This document shows, in pieces, positions 22,827 through 32,322 of a DNA stretch of 64,000 nucleotides. This DNA is from Amycolatopsis iheyensis. Lineage in GTDB: Bacteria; Actinomycetota; Actinomycetes; Mycobacteriales; Pseudonocardiaceae. Made by a program: the position numbers and the translations under genes. The notes below the pieces were generated by a model. That model saw nothing but the letters and a program-made list of their open reading frames with translations. It was not told where the DNA came from and searched no databases. Positions within the stretch are counted from its first letter, which is position 1; every line of letters begins with the position of its first letter. The DNA is taken from NCBI RefSeq assembly GCF_024703995.1, contig NZ_JAMXQV010000021.1, forward strand, positions 62,001 through 126,000. The letters are read 5' to 3'.

Positions 22827-25781
22827 ATGCGAAAACCAGCTCTGCTCGTGGCCGCCTTCCTGGCGACGGCGGCCCTCTCCCCACCGTCGGCCGTGGCGGC
22901 GCCACCTCCGCTGGTGCCCTTGGGCGCGGCCCCCACCGTCCCCGCCGGCGCCACCGCGGACAGCACCGCGCTGCCGGGCCGGGTCACCGTGTCCGTCGCG
23001 CTGAAACCCCGGGACGCGGCCGGCGCCGAGCACTACGCCGCCGCCACCGCCGATCCCGCTTCCCCGCTGTACCACCACTACCTGAGCGCCGCGGAGTACA
23101 CCGATCGGTTCGGCCCGACGACCGGCGCGCTCGACCAGGTGCACGCCTACCTAGCCGGCCGGGGACTGCGGATCGACGACGTCACCGGCAACCGCCAGGT
23201 CGTCACCGCGTCCGGCACCCCGGCACAAGTGGAAAACGCCTTCGCCACCACGCTTTCCGGCTTCCGCTCGGCGACCGGTGAGCGGTTCTTCAACGCCACC
23301 AAGGGCACCGCGGTGCCGGCGGACATCGCCGCCGTCGTCCGCGGGGTGACCGGCCTGACGAACCGGCCGGCCGTGCACCGGGCGGGCTCCCCCGCGGGCC
23401 CGGCCGGACCCGCCGGCGGTTACACCCCGGCGCAGCTGCGCACCGCCTACAGCATGAGCGGCCTGTCCGGCTCGTACGACGGTTCGGGTGAGACGGTCGG
23501 GCTGATCGAGTTCGACACGTTCAAGCAGTCCGACATCGACGCCTGGACGCAGTACTTCAAGCAGCCGGCCGTCACGCCGGAGGTGGTGAAGGTCGACGGT
23601 GGCGTGCCGAACCCCGGCAGCGACCAGCTGGAGGTCACCCTCGACGTCCAGGCCGTGGCGGCCACCGCGCCCAAGGCCAAGCAGGTCGTCTACTCCGCGC
23701 CGAACTCCGACCAGGCGTGGGTGCACGAGATGGCGAAGATCGCCTCGGACAACAAGATCACCATCCTGTCCGGGTCGTGGCTCAACGGCGAAGTCTGCGA
23801 GTCCGACCCGATCGCGGCCTCGCACGACTCGTACACGCAGCTCGCCGCCCAGGGCGTCACGATGCTTTCGGCGTCGGGCGACTGGGGCGCCACCGGCTGC
23901 GGCTACCAGGGCGACAACCGCACGATCCAGGCCGACTACCCGGCCAGCGACCCGCTGTTCACCGGCGTCGGCGGCACGCAGCTGCGGACGTCCGACAGCG
24001 CGGGCACCTGGCAGTCGGAGTCGTGCTGGAACCAGGGCAGCAGCGGCAACACCCGCTCCGGCGGCGGCTACTCGAAGATCTACGCGCGGCCGGACTGGCA
24101 GCCGGGCACGAACCAGTACCGCTCGGTGCCCGACGTCTCGCTGCTGGCCGACTACGGCGCGGGCGCGCTGTCGGTGTACATGAACGGCGGCTGGCAGGAC
24201 GTCGGGGGCACCAGCCTGTCCTCGCCGCTGTGGGCCGGGTACGTCGCGATGCTGAACCAGAAGTCGCTCGGCGGCGGGAAGTCCCGCCTCGGGCAGCTGA
24301 ATCCGGGCATCTACCGGGTCGCCGGTTCGGCCGACTACGCCTCGACGTTCCACGACGTCACCGCCGGCGGCAACGGCACCTACAACGCGGGCACCGGCTA
24401 CGACCTGTGCACCGGCTGGGGTTCCCCGAAGGCCGACGCACTGGGCGCGAAGCTGACCGGCGGCGGCGACACCCCGCCGCCGTCGCAGGACTTCACGCTG
24501 TCCGCGTCGCCGTCTTCGGGCAGTGTGGCCGCGGGCAGCTCGGTGCGCACGACGGTCACGGCGGCCGCGCCCGCCGCGGCGTCACCGAGTGTCGTGGGCG
24601 GCTCGCCGACCACGACGGCGGCGCACCCGTTCATCATCTCGATGCGGCGCGAGGGTTCGGCTTTCCCGGGCCAGCAGTCCTGCACGGCCACGCTGTTCGG
24701 CCCGCACACCGTGCTGCTGGCCGCGCACTGCCTGCTGGAGAAGCCGGGCCACAAGTGGTTCGTCTACGGCGCCGACGACCTGACGCAGAACACCGGCACC
24801 ACCGCGGAAATCGCGGCGCAGTGGGTCCACCCGAGTTACACGGACTGGAGTGCCGGCGCCGACGTCGCGGTCGTCACCCTCGACAAGGACATGCCGGTCC
24901 CGGCCGGGATGACGTACCCGAAGCTCAACACCGACCCCGGCCTGGAGGCGGCCGGCACGAGGGGCGTCTCGATCGGCTGGGGTGAGACGGGCGCGAACAC
25001 CTACAGCAACGTCCTGCGCCAGGCCGACGTCCCGGTCGCCGCGGACAGCGCCTGCACGGGCCGGTACACCGACCCGCAGGGCCGGGAGCAGTACAAGACC
25101 CCGGCCATGCTGTGCACCGGGTACGCGGATCACCACGCCGGCGCGTGCGTCGGCGACAGCGGCGGCCCGTACCTGGTCGGGACCACGGTCGTGGGCGTGT
25201 TCTCGTGGATGTCGACCGGCTGCGACTGGTACGCGGTATACGCGAGGGTGTCGACCTACGCGGCCGACATCGCCCCGCACCTGCCCGGCGGCGACACCCC
25301 GCCGCCCGCGGGCGCGATCAGCCTGACCGCGTCGGGCCTGCCCTCGGGCGCGACGGCGGCGTTCAGCCCGGCGAGCGTGGACCTCGGCGGCCGTTCGACG
25401 CTCACCATCACCACGGGCGCGAGCACCCCGGCCGGGACCTACGACGTCACGATCTCGGGCAAGAGCACGAAGTCGACGCAGACAACGCACTACAGCCTGA
25501 CGGTGACGGGCGGCCAGTCCGCCGACCTCAAGCTGGCCAACCCGGGTAACCAGACGAGCCGGGCCGGCCAGCCGGCGAACGTGCCCCTGCAGGCCACCGG
25601 CGGCACGACGCCGTACAAGTGGTCGTCGACGGCGCTCGCTCCGGGCCTGACGCTCGACCCCGCGAGCGGCGTCGTCTCGGGCACCCCGACCCGCGCGGAC
25701 AGCAGGCAGGTCACGGTGACGGTCACCGACTCCGCCGGGAAGAAGGCGACCGCGGCCTTCTTCTGGTTCGTCTTCGGCTGA
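22827..25781 (+). CDS. Secreted two-protease fusion: S53 sedolisin/kumamolisin plus trypsin-like S1 nested in an Ig-like domain
   Basis: 984 residues. Order: signal peptide (1-24); kumamolisin-type activation propeptide (about 35-180); S53 domain (about 200-550) with Glu269 and Asp273 in QLEVTLDVQ, SASGDWGATGC, and Ser463 in GGTSLSSPLW; the first half of a bacterial Ig-like domain (about 553-580); a complete chymotrypsin-fold S1 domain (about 590-815) with His634 (LLAAHCLL), Asp679 (GADVAVVTL) and Ser778 (CVGDSGGPY); the second half of the Ig-like domain (about 830-880); and a He_PIG-type Ig domain to the end. The S1 domain thus interrupts one beta-sandwich. ATG 22827 has a GGAG box. Extracellular protein degradation is expected. 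Confidence 0.9.
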   Translation: MRKPALLVAAFLATAALSPPSAVAAPPPLVPLGAAPTVPAGATADSTALPGRVTVSVALKPRDAAGAEHYAAATADPASPLYHHYLSAAEYTDRFGPTTGALDQVHAYLAGRGLRIDDVTGNRQVVTASGTPAQVENAFATTLSGFRSATGERFFNATKGTAVPADIAAVVRGVTGLTNRPAVHRAGSPAGPAGPAGGYTPAQLRTAYSMSGLSGSYDGSGETVGLIEFDTFKQSDIDAWTQYFKQPAVTPEVVKVDGGVPNPGSDQLEVTLDVQAVAATAPKAKQVVYSAPNSDQAWVHEMAKIASDNKITILSGSWLNGEVCESDPIAASHDSYTQLAAQGVTMLSASGDWGATGCGYQGDNRTIQADYPASDPLFTGVGGTQLRTSDSAGTWQSESCWNQGSSGNTRSGGGYSKIYARPDWQPGTNQYRSVPDVSLLADYGAGALSVYMNGGWQDVGGTSLSSPLWAGYVAMLNQKSLGGGKSRLGQLNPGIYRVAGSADYASTFHDVTAGGNGTYNAGTGYDLCTGWGSPKADALGAKLTGGGDTPPPSQDFTLSASPSSGSVAAGSSVRTTVTAAAPAAASPSVVGGSPTTTAAHPFIISMRREGSAFPGQQSCTATLFGPHTVLLAAHCLLEKPGHKWFVYGADDLTQNTGTTAEIAAQWVHPSYTDWSAGADVAVVTLDKDMPVPAGMTYPKLNTDPGLEAAGTRGVSIGWGETGANTYSNVLRQADVPVAADSACTGRYTDPQGREQYKTPAMLCTGYADHHAGACVGDSGGPYLVGTTVVGVFSWMSTGCDWYAVYARVSTYAADIAPHLPGGDTPPPAGAISLTASGLPSGATAAFSPASVDLGGRSTLTITTGASTPAGTYDVTISGKSTKSTQTTHYSLTVTGGQSADLKLANPGNQTSRAGQPANVPLQATGGTTPYKWSSTALAPGLTLDPASGVVSGTPTRADSRQVTVTVTDSAGKKATAAFFWFVFG

Positions 25782-25792
25782 GTCGCTCGAAT

Positions 25793-25831
25793 ACGGCGGT
25801 GTCACCTCCCGGGACGGGGTGGCACCGCCGT
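25793..25831. terminator. Bidirectional terminator between convergent genes
   Basis: A 14-bp stem (ACGGCGGTG-CACC arms, one mismatch) with an 11-nt loop fills the 57-bp gap between the protease gene and the convergent LuxR-type regulator, serving both transcripts. Confidence 0.75.
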
Positions 25832-25838
25832 CCACCGC

Positions 25839-28613
25839 TCACGCGGACCGCGCGGCCGCCCCGGTGACGAGCTCACGCAGCTCCTTGCGCGACCCCAACC
25901 CCAGTTTCGCGTAGATGTTGCCGAGGTGGAACTCGACCGTCTTCACCGTCACGAAGATCTCGGCGGCGATTTCCCGGTTGGTCAGGTGCTTCCCGATGAG
26001 GCGCGCCACTTCGCTCTCGCGGTCGGTGAGCCCGGCCAGCGCGACCACGTCGGCCGACGTCGTCCGGGGCAGGTCCGGGACGTTCGCTTCGAGGCGGCGT
26101 TCGAACGGCACCGCGCCCAGCGCGGCGAAACAAGCCCGAGCCGCGCCGAGCCAGCGCAAGCCCTCCAGGCGCCGGCCGGCGCCGACCAGGCGGCGGCCTT
26201 GGTCGTGGCACAGCATGCCGTCGGCCGGGGCGCGGCCCAGCGCGGAGGGTGCCGCGTAGCTGTCCTCCACACAGGCCACTGCCGCCGCGTACTCGCCGCG
26301 GCCGGCCAACCAGGCCGCGGTCAGGCGGACCGTGGTGCTCCGCAAGCACTCGACACCGTCGGCCAGCTCGGCGAACGCGGTGAGCTGGGCGCTCGCCTCC
26401 TCGAGCCGGCCCGTGCCGACGAGCGCCTCCACCAGCAGGGGACGCCACCAGAGGCTCCACCACTCGTGGGCCGCGGCGCCTTCGGACAGCCCGGGCACCG
26501 CGGTCAACGCCGAGAGCATCGCGGCCGGGTCGTCCTTCGCCTGCGCCAGAACGGCGCCGGCGATGCCCGCGTAACGAAGGTCCTGCAGGGCGCCGGTGGC
26601 CCCGGCCGCCGCGGCGGCGCGGCGGACGTGTGCGGCGGCGGTCGTCCACTCGCCGCGGCCGGCCGGCACGAGTGTCGCGGCGAGGCTGCACAGGGCCTGG
26701 TTGGTCGGCTGTTCCTCGAGCGCCGACACGGAAAGGACCTGCGCCACGGTCGACGCGGCCGCGTCCCAGTCACCGGCTTGGTAGTGCACGGCGGTGAGGT
26801 AGGAGTGCGGACAGGTGCCGCTGAGGAAGGGGACGCCGGCGTGGGCCCGCCGCAGCACCTCTTCGAGGTCCCGCTTGGCGTCGCCGAGCCGCCCCAGCAC
26901 GACGTGCAGTGCGCCGCGGCAGGCGAGCGAGTCCAGGTGGGCCGCCGGGACGTCGGCGGGCTCCTCGGGCAGGTGGGCGAGCTCGAGCAGGCCGCTCGGC
27001 AGGCCGTCCCGCCGGCCCCTGGCCACCGCCAGCAGGACCCGGGCGAAGTCTTCGAGCACGACCGGCGCCCCGCCGAGCGCGAGCGCGAGGCGGGCGTGCT
27101 CGATCACGCTGTCGGCTTCGCCGCGCCAGGTCAGCGCGCCCGCCAGGCCGGCCGCCGCGGCGGCACGCACCCAGCGGGGCGCGTCCTCCGTCTCGGCCTG
27201 ACACAGGGCCGCGGCCAGGTCGCGTTCGGCCTTGACCCGGTCACCGGAGCCGAACAGCGAGACGAGGCCTTCGCACAGCGAGCGCAGCGCCGAGCGCCCG
27301 CACGAGACGACCCGGGCCTGGGCACGCGCCGCCCGCCAGCGCTCTTCGCCGAGCAGCAGGTGCACGACCGAGGTCAGCAGCAGGCGCTCGGAGTCGGGGC
27401 CGGAGGGGCAGATGTCCGCGGCCCAGCCGAGGTAGGTGGCGGCCAGGCCGTGCTCGCCGCGGTCGGCCTCCTCCTGCGCGGTGGCCTCCAGCTCGGCCGC
27501 GAGACCGACGTCGGCCATCGCGACGGCGGCGACCCGGTGCCGCCACGAGCTGGCCCGGTCGACCGCGTCGGCCGCGCGCAGGTGCAGCCGGCGCCGGTGC
27601 GCCGGGACCAGCGCGGTGTAGACCGCTTCGCGCCGCACGTCGCCGGTGATGTCGACCGGGCTGCACACCTCCCGCGGCCACCAGGTGACCAGACCGCCTT
27701 CGAGCGCGGGCTGCAGCGCCTCCACGGCCTGCTCGACCCCGGCCACCTGGGCCACCCGCGCCAGCGGCGAGCGGACGCCGAGCACGGCCAGCGCGGCGAG
27801 CAGCTCCCTGGTCGCGTCCGGCAGACCGGCCAGGGTGCTGCGCGCGGCGGCGACCGCCGACCGCGGCGTCGTGCGGAACAGCTCCCCGGTGGCGAGCTCC
27901 TCCGGTTCGACCTCTCGGAGCAGGGCGTGCAGGTGCCCGGGATGCCCACCGGTGTAGGCCCACAGCCGCTCGGCGACCTTCGCGGGAATCGCCTGCCCGA
28001 CCACCGAACGCGCCAGCTCGGCGAACTCCGGCCCGGCCAGCCCGGCCAGCTGGATCCGCACGGCGGCGGGGCCGTCGCCGAGTGGGTCACCGCCCCCGTC
28101 GCCGTGCTCGTCGGTCCGGCTCAGCGCGACGACGAGCAGCTGGTTCGCCCAGCTGCGCCGCAACACGAACCCGAGCGCGGTCAGCGACGGCCGGTCCGCC
28201 CAGTCCACCCCGTCCAGCAGCAGTGCCACCGGACTGCGCACCAGCAGGTCGGCGACGAGGGTGTGCAGCTGCCGGCCGACCGCGAGCGGGTCCACGCCGG
28301 GTGGCCGCCGCCCGCCGAGCAGGGGCAAGGCCTCCCCCGTGCCCGCGGGCGCGGCGAGCACGAGCTGGTCGACCAGGCCGAACTCACTGGCGGTCTCCGC
28401 CGGGTCGCCGAGGGCCCACAGCAACCGGAAGTCCGCCAGCCCGCCGAAGAACCGCCGGGCGAGCGCGCTCTTGCCGATCCCGGCGGCCCCTTCGATCCGG
28501 ACCAGGTGGTGCGCGCCGACCCGCACCTTGCCGGCGACATCGGCCAGCGCGGCGAGCTCGGCGGACCGCCCGGCGAACCCGCCGTCGGCCAGGGTGGTGC
28601 CAGTCGCTCTCAC
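25839..28613 (-). CDS. Large ATP-binding LuxR-family (LAL) transcriptional regulator
   Basis: 924 residues from a GTG start at 28613 (an ATG at 28646 is also possible). An N-terminal AAA-like ATPase domain with Walker A GAAGIGKSALARRFF and Walker B-like VALLLDGVDWADR is followed by a helical TPR-like middle and a C-terminal LuxR helix-turn-helix (LTDRESEVARLIGKHLTNRE, then TVKTVEFHLGNIYAKLG). LAL proteins are activators that respond to small ligands. It lies next to the contractile injection locus on the same strand as its minus arm, 82 bp downstream, and might regulate it or the convergent protease gene; neither is shown. Confidence 0.88.
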   Translation of the reverse strand: MRATGTTLADGGFAGRSAELAALADVAGKVRVGAHHLVRIEGAAGIGKSALARRFFGGLADFRLLWALGDPAETASEFGLVDQLVLAAPAGTGEALPLLGGRRPPGVDPLAVGRQLHTLVADLLVRSPVALLLDGVDWADRPSLTALGFVLRRSWANQLLVVALSRTDEHGDGGGDPLGDGPAAVRIQLAGLAGPEFAELARSVVGQAIPAKVAERLWAYTGGHPGHLHALLREVEPEELATGELFRTTPRSAVAAARSTLAGLPDATRELLAALAVLGVRSPLARVAQVAGVEQAVEALQPALEGGLVTWWPREVCSPVDITGDVRREAVYTALVPAHRRRLHLRAADAVDRASSWRHRVAAVAMADVGLAAELEATAQEEADRGEHGLAATYLGWAADICPSGPDSERLLLTSVVHLLLGEERWRAARAQARVVSCGRSALRSLCEGLVSLFGSGDRVKAERDLAAALCQAETEDAPRWVRAAAAAGLAGALTWRGEADSVIEHARLALALGGAPVVLEDFARVLLAVARGRRDGLPSGLLELAHLPEEPADVPAAHLDSLACRGALHVVLGRLGDAKRDLEEVLRRAHAGVPFLSGTCPHSYLTAVHYQAGDWDAAASTVAQVLSVSALEEQPTNQALCSLAATLVPAGRGEWTTAAAHVRRAAAAAGATGALQDLRYAGIAGAVLAQAKDDPAAMLSALTAVPGLSEGAAAHEWWSLWWRPLLVEALVGTGRLEEASAQLTAFAELADGVECLRSTTVRLTAAWLAGRGEYAAAVACVEDSYAAPSALGRAPADGMLCHDQGRRLVGAGRRLEGLRWLGAARACFAALGAVPFERRLEANVPDLPRTTSADVVALAGLTDRESEVARLIGKHLTNREIAAEIFVTVKTVEFHLGNIYAKLGLGSRKELRELVTGAAARSA

Positions 28614-28695
28614 AACGCCCCCACGTTTCAGGCAGATACCGGGCATCTTTCCCGTTGTGGGACGGATGGACCAGCACATTGCTCCACCCGGGGGA

Positions 28696-30339
28696 TCAGC
28701 TGCCGATCACCCGCATCTTGAGCTCGAACGCCTCCAACCGGCTGATCTGGTCCTGCCGCTGCATCATTTCGATGTTCGAGATCAGGCCGGGGTCGTGTTC
28801 GGTGTCCACGTAGCTCAGCACCTTGCGGAAGACGGGACCGAGGGTCTTGTCCAGCGCCAGGTCGATGAGCGTCTGCGGCAGGAGGTAGTTGCCGAGGTCG
28901 GTGGCCTTCTGCACGAGCTTGTCGGCCGCGTCGAGCCCGAGACTGGTCAGGTCCTTCCGGTGCCGTTCCACGGCCTTCTTCAGCGCCACCTCGTCCCGGA
29001 TCTCCAGGACGTCCGCGACGAGCCGGCTCCCTTCGTCCTGCACCCGCTTGCGCAGGGAGGGCTCCTCCTTGATGTTCGCCTTGGCGTCCCGGATGAGCCC
29101 GCCCACCGTCGCTTCGCCGCTGAGCGTCGCCCAGGTCGCGACCATCGAGGCCTTGAACTTCCGCAGATCTTCGTATTTCGCCGCCTCGACGGCCCGGGCG
29201 TTCTTGTGCATGTTCTCGAAGAACAGCGTCACGAGCTTCCGGACCGTCGGGAACACGAACGGGAAGACGCATTTCGCCACGATGCCGCCCACACCGGTGA
29301 AGTCCAAGCCGTAGCTCGCCACCGAAAGCACCACGGCCGCCGCGGGTTCGGCCCGCGTCAACGCCCGGTCGAGGTCGTCCATGTTGCGCGCGATGATGTA
29401 GTCGAGGATGGCCAGCGGGTTTTCCTGCAGGTAGTCGTCAGCGGCCTTCTTCTTGGCAGGCTCCTTCATGATCGCCTTGGCGCGCCGCTTGCGGTCCAGG
29501 CTTTCGGCGATGGCCGAGAACTCCCTGATGACGACCGAGCCGACGAGGTTCGCGGCGCCGAGCGCCTGCGCCGTGCCTTCTTCCGGGACGACCGCGGAGA
29601 CCACGCCGGCACCGGTGTTGGCCCCGCCCAGGATGTTCTTCGTGAGCCTGATCGCCTTGGTGACGTCGTCTTCGGTGAACTTCTGGCCGCCGATCCGGAA
29701 GTCCTCGCTCTCGACCGCCGCAGCGTAGCGCTGGATGTTCATCTCGTCGACCACGAGCTTCCGGCAGACGGTCAGGTTCTCCACGATGTCGTCGATGGCC
29801 TTGCGCATCCTCGTGTGCACTTCGACGATGACGCAGTATTCCTTCCTGCTCACCGGTCCGTCGCCTTCGGCCAGCGTTTTCTTCGCGTCGGCGTGGATGC
29901 CGAGGGTGTGCTTGCTCCGGTCGATGGCGAACTTGAGGAGGTTGTCGGCGTCGCTGAGCACGACCATCGAGCACTTCCGGTAGAGCGTGACGTTCTGCAG
30001 TCCCGAGAACTTGGCGTGCAGGTTGATGATCGCCTGCCGCCCGTCCTGGAGGTCGTCGCGCATGACCGCGATGTCCTTGCGGCGACGGGCCACTTCCGGG
30101 TTGTCGCCGCGCAGGTCGTCGAACTCCTGGTACTCCGCCCCCGCGGCTTCCCTGGCCTTCTTGGCCGAGGCGTGCTGCTTGACCCGGGCACCCACGTGTC
30201 CGACACCGATCCGGCCCAGGCCCCAGATCGACAGGGTCAGCGTCGTCCCGTAGTCGAGGTTGAGGTCGCGGATGGCCTGGGAAACGGTGGCGGAACTCGA
30301 CTTCCTCGCCGAGACCGCCGGGGTCGTGCTGGCCGTCAT
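28696..30339 (-). CDS. Unrecognised protein of the injection locus, candidate cargo
   Basis: 547 residues, no family recognised. It is Lys/Arg-rich and mostly helical by eye, with little of the Gly/Pro seen in structural CIS proteins. A long hydrophobic stretch at about 331-374 (around AAAVVLSVASYGLDFTGVGG and CVFPFVFPTVRKLVTLFF) could insert in a membrane. It is last in the minus-strand run DUF4255-PAAR-371 aa protein-this gene, 21 bp after the preceding stop. Genes placed after the PAAR tip in such loci often encode cargo, so a pore-forming or membrane-active effector is inferred, not shown. No signal peptide. Confidence 0.6.
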   Translation of the reverse strand: MTASTTPAVSARKSSSATVSQAIRDLNLDYGTTLTLSIWGLGRIGVGHVGARVKQHASAKKAREAAGAEYQEFDDLRGDNPEVARRRKDIAVMRDDLQDGRQAIINLHAKFSGLQNVTLYRKCSMVVLSDADNLLKFAIDRSKHTLGIHADAKKTLAEGDGPVSRKEYCVIVEVHTRMRKAIDDIVENLTVCRKLVVDEMNIQRYAAAVESEDFRIGGQKFTEDDVTKAIRLTKNILGGANTGAGVVSAVVPEEGTAQALGAANLVGSVVIREFSAIAESLDRKRRAKAIMKEPAKKKAADDYLQENPLAILDYIIARNMDDLDRALTRAEPAAAVVLSVASYGLDFTGVGGIVAKCVFPFVFPTVRKLVTLFFENMHKNARAVEAAKYEDLRKFKASMVATWATLSGEATVGGLIRDAKANIKEEPSLRKRVQDEGSRLVADVLEIRDEVALKKAVERHRKDLTSLGLDAADKLVQKATDLGNYLLPQTLIDLALDKTLGPVFRKVLSYVDTEHDPGLISNIEMMQRQDQISRLEAFELKMRVIGS

Positions 30340-30360
30340 GGTCTTCCTCCTGGTGAGTGG

Positions 30361-31476
30361 TCAGGACTGCGGGAGCAGCGCCTTGACCTGATCGGACACG
30401 CCTTCGGCCGCACGCAGCTTCGCCACCTCGTCCGGCGGCGCGGTCTCGACGTACGCCTGGATCTTCGCGAGGACCGAGCGCTCCCAAAGCTCTTGGATCT
30501 CCTCCTCGGTCGCACTCTCGAGCTCCGCCGGATCGGAGTTCTCCACGATGTCGAGGGCGATCCGGTCGAACACTTCGCTCGCCCGGGAGAGCTCGGCCAG
30601 CTCGGCTTCCACCCGCTTGTCGCGCTCGGCCACCTTTTCCGCGAGCTCGCCGACCGGCGCGGCGACCGGCGCGTCCGGCAGCGGGATGCCGTGCTCGGCG
30701 AACGCGGCCCGCTTGTCCCCACTCGCTTCGACGCGTCCGAGGAACGCCGCCGCACCCTCGCCGACGTTCTGGTTCTTGGCGTACCACAGGAAGTACTGCG
30801 TGAACTTGTCCCAGTCCGCGTCTTGCCCGGTCCACCCGCCCCAGCCTTGCGTCAACGTGGCGTACCAGGCCTTCGGTTCGTACTGCGACCACAGGTCCGC
30901 CGCCTTGGTCCGCGCGACCGCCTGCGCGTGGGTCGCGATCGCGATGCCGTGTGCGGCGAAGCCGGCGACCTTGTCCGGCGTCTGCTCGACGCTGTCCAGC
31001 AGCAGCTGCGCCTGCAGGCGGACGCCGGCTTGTTCGGCGTAGCCGAGGAAGAACGCCTTGAAGCGGTCCCATTCCTCTTCCTTGCCCGACCAGCCCGGCC
31101 AGCCGTTGCCGAGCACCTGCGTCAGGTGCGCGTACCAGCGCGGCGCGGCGGTGCTGTCCCACGCCTGCGGCGCCGGCGCGGCCGTCGTCGTCTGCGCGCC
31201 GGCCAGCAGCTCCCAGTACAGCCGCGGCAGTTCGTCGCCCTTGCGGTCCATTTCGGACAGCACGGTCGCCGGCGAAGTCACGGTGGCCATGTGCTCGGTG
31301 AACGCCTGCAACGCTTCGGCAGGCAGTGCGCGTTCGGCGACCAGGTCCGCCAGCCGCGGAAGGGTCCGTGACCAGTCCTCTTCGGACTCCCGGTGCGCGG
31401 TCAGCACCGCGTCGAACCACAGCAGGACCTCGTCGTCCCGCAGCTTGCCCGCGACCGAGACGACGGCCGTTTCCAT
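30361..31476 (-). CDS. Unrecognised protein with two internal 65-residue repeats, injection locus
   Basis: 371 residues. Two homologous segments at about 113-180 and 203-265 share WYAxLTQ...GWxGW, then acidic DxF, FLxYA, FLxxVE and a closing FAxHGI. The C-terminal third (about 280-371) is Glu-rich and probably coiled coil. The ATG at 31476 is chosen because the repeat-bearing reading begins there and a GGTGGA box precedes it. It sits between the PAAR gene and the 547-residue protein. No catalytic motif is visible. A cargo adaptor, chaperone or effector are all possible. Confidence 0.6.
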   Translation of the reverse strand: METAVVSVAGKLRDDEVLLWFDAVLTAHRESEEDWSRTLPRLADLVAERALPAEALQAFTEHMATVTSPATVLSEMDRKGDELPRLYWELLAGAQTTTAAPAPQAWDSTAAPRWYAHLTQVLGNGWPGWSGKEEEWDRFKAFFLGYAEQAGVRLQAQLLLDSVEQTPDKVAGFAAHGIAIATHAQAVARTKAADLWSQYEPKAWYATLTQGWGGWTGQDADWDKFTQYFLWYAKNQNVGEGAAAFLGRVEASGDKRAAFAEHGIPLPDAPVAAPVGELAEKVAERDKRVEAELAELSRASEVFDRIALDIVENSDPAELESATEEEIQELWERSVLAKIQAYVETAPPDEVAKLRAAEGVSDQVKALLPQS

Positions 31477-31516
31477 CGGTTCCACCTGCTTCACCTCGTT
31501 TCGTGATCGATCGGTT

Positions 31517-31909
31517 TCAGCCGGCCAGCACCGTGCCGGTGGCGACGACCGTGCCGGTCGGGGCCGGGGCAGGGTCGTTGCAGTCGAGGACGCGGTCGCC
31601 GTCCCGGGCCAGTGGCTTGCCGCCGGCCAGCACGGTCGGGCTGCCGGCCAGCACCGTGCCGCGGTTGTCGGGCGGCCGCTGGAACGTGCCGCCGGTGGGA
31701 ACGTGCGGCGGGGCGTTGACGGCGACGCTGCCGGCCACCGCCGCGGGCCGCCCGCCGATGAGCACGGTGGGACAGCAGCCGAGCAGGAGCTTCCCGGCGA
31801 ACGGCAGCTGCATCGGGGTCGGCACGGGACCGCCGGACGACGGCACCAGGACGATGTGCGTGTCGGTCCCGAGGACGAGGTCACCCAGCTTCGCCACGGC
31901 CCTGCCCAT
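31517..31909 (-). CDS. PAAR-like spike tip protein
   Basis: 130 residues rich in Gly, Pro and short beta repeats. It opens GRAVAKLGDLVLGTDTHIVL and continues with PFAGKLLLGCCPTVLIGGRPAA, then two repeats of the type TVLAGGKPLARDGD, the pattern of PAAR proteins that sharpen the VgrG spike. Two truncated copies of its first 23 codons occur upstream in a tandem array. It lies on the strand opposite to the sheath-VgrG genes but within the same locus. Confidence 0.8.
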   Translation of the reverse strand: MGRAVAKLGDLVLGTDTHIVLVPSSGGPVPTPMQLPFAGKLLLGCCPTVLIGGRPAAVAGSVAVNAPPHVPTGGTFQRPPDNRGTVLAGSPTVLAGGKPLARDGDRVLDCNDPAPAPTGTVVATGTVLAG

Positions 31910-32117
31910 CCCGCACCCCCTCGGTGATCAGAGGAGCCCGGCGTCGTCGCCGGCCCGTTTCGCGCTGCGGCGGCCCCAGAACTTCGCTGCCCAAGTCGAC
32001 AGCCACCGGCGCCGAGGCCACCGGTTCCGGCTCGGCCGTCGCCAGTGACACGACAACGAGGTGCGTGTCAGTCCCCATGACCAGGTCACCCAGCTTCGCC
32101 ACTGCCCTGCCCATCAC
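31881..32117 (-). CDS. 78-codon chimeric mini-ORF (PAAR start + DUF4255 tail), copy 2
   Basis: Open frame made by the 205-bp tandem duplication: the first 23 residues match the PAAR protein start, the rest matches the C-terminal tail of the DUF4255 protein. It keeps its own ATG and stop, and overlaps the true PAAR gene by 29 nt. It may be translated, but is more likely a duplication by-product. Confidence 0.3.
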   Translation of the reverse strand: MMGRAVAKLGDLVMGTDTHLVVVSLATAEPEPVASAPVAVDLGSEVLGPPQRETGRRRRRAPLITEGVRDGQGRGEAG

Positions 32118-32322
32118 GCACCCCCTCGGTGATCAGAGGAGCCCGCCGACGTCGCCGGCCCGCTTCACGCTGCGGCGGCCCCAAAACCTCGCTACCCAAG
32201 TCGACCGCCACCGGCGCCGAGGCCACCGGTTCCGGCTCGGCCGCCGCCAGTGGCACGACAACGAGGTGCGTGTCAGTCCCCGTGACCAGGTCACCCAGCT
32301 TCGCCACTGCCCTGCCCATCAC
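32086..32322 (-). CDS. 78-codon chimeric mini-ORF (PAAR start + DUF4255 tail), copy 1
   Basis: Same construction as the frame at 31881-32117 and nearly identical to it. It overlaps that frame by 32 nt and overlaps the end of the DUF4255 gene by 32 nt. The regular ATG/stop overlaps would permit translational coupling through the array. No independent evidence of function. Confidence 0.3.
   Translation of the reverse strand: MMGRAVAKLGDLVTGTDTHLVVVPLAAAEPEPVASAPVAVDLGSEVLGPPQREAGRRRRRAPLITEGVRDGQGSGEAG

Noticed and set aside
31517..31909. Collagen-like or adhesin repeat protein
   Set aside because: The Gly-rich repeats fit PAAR-type beta repeats and the locus needs a spike tip.
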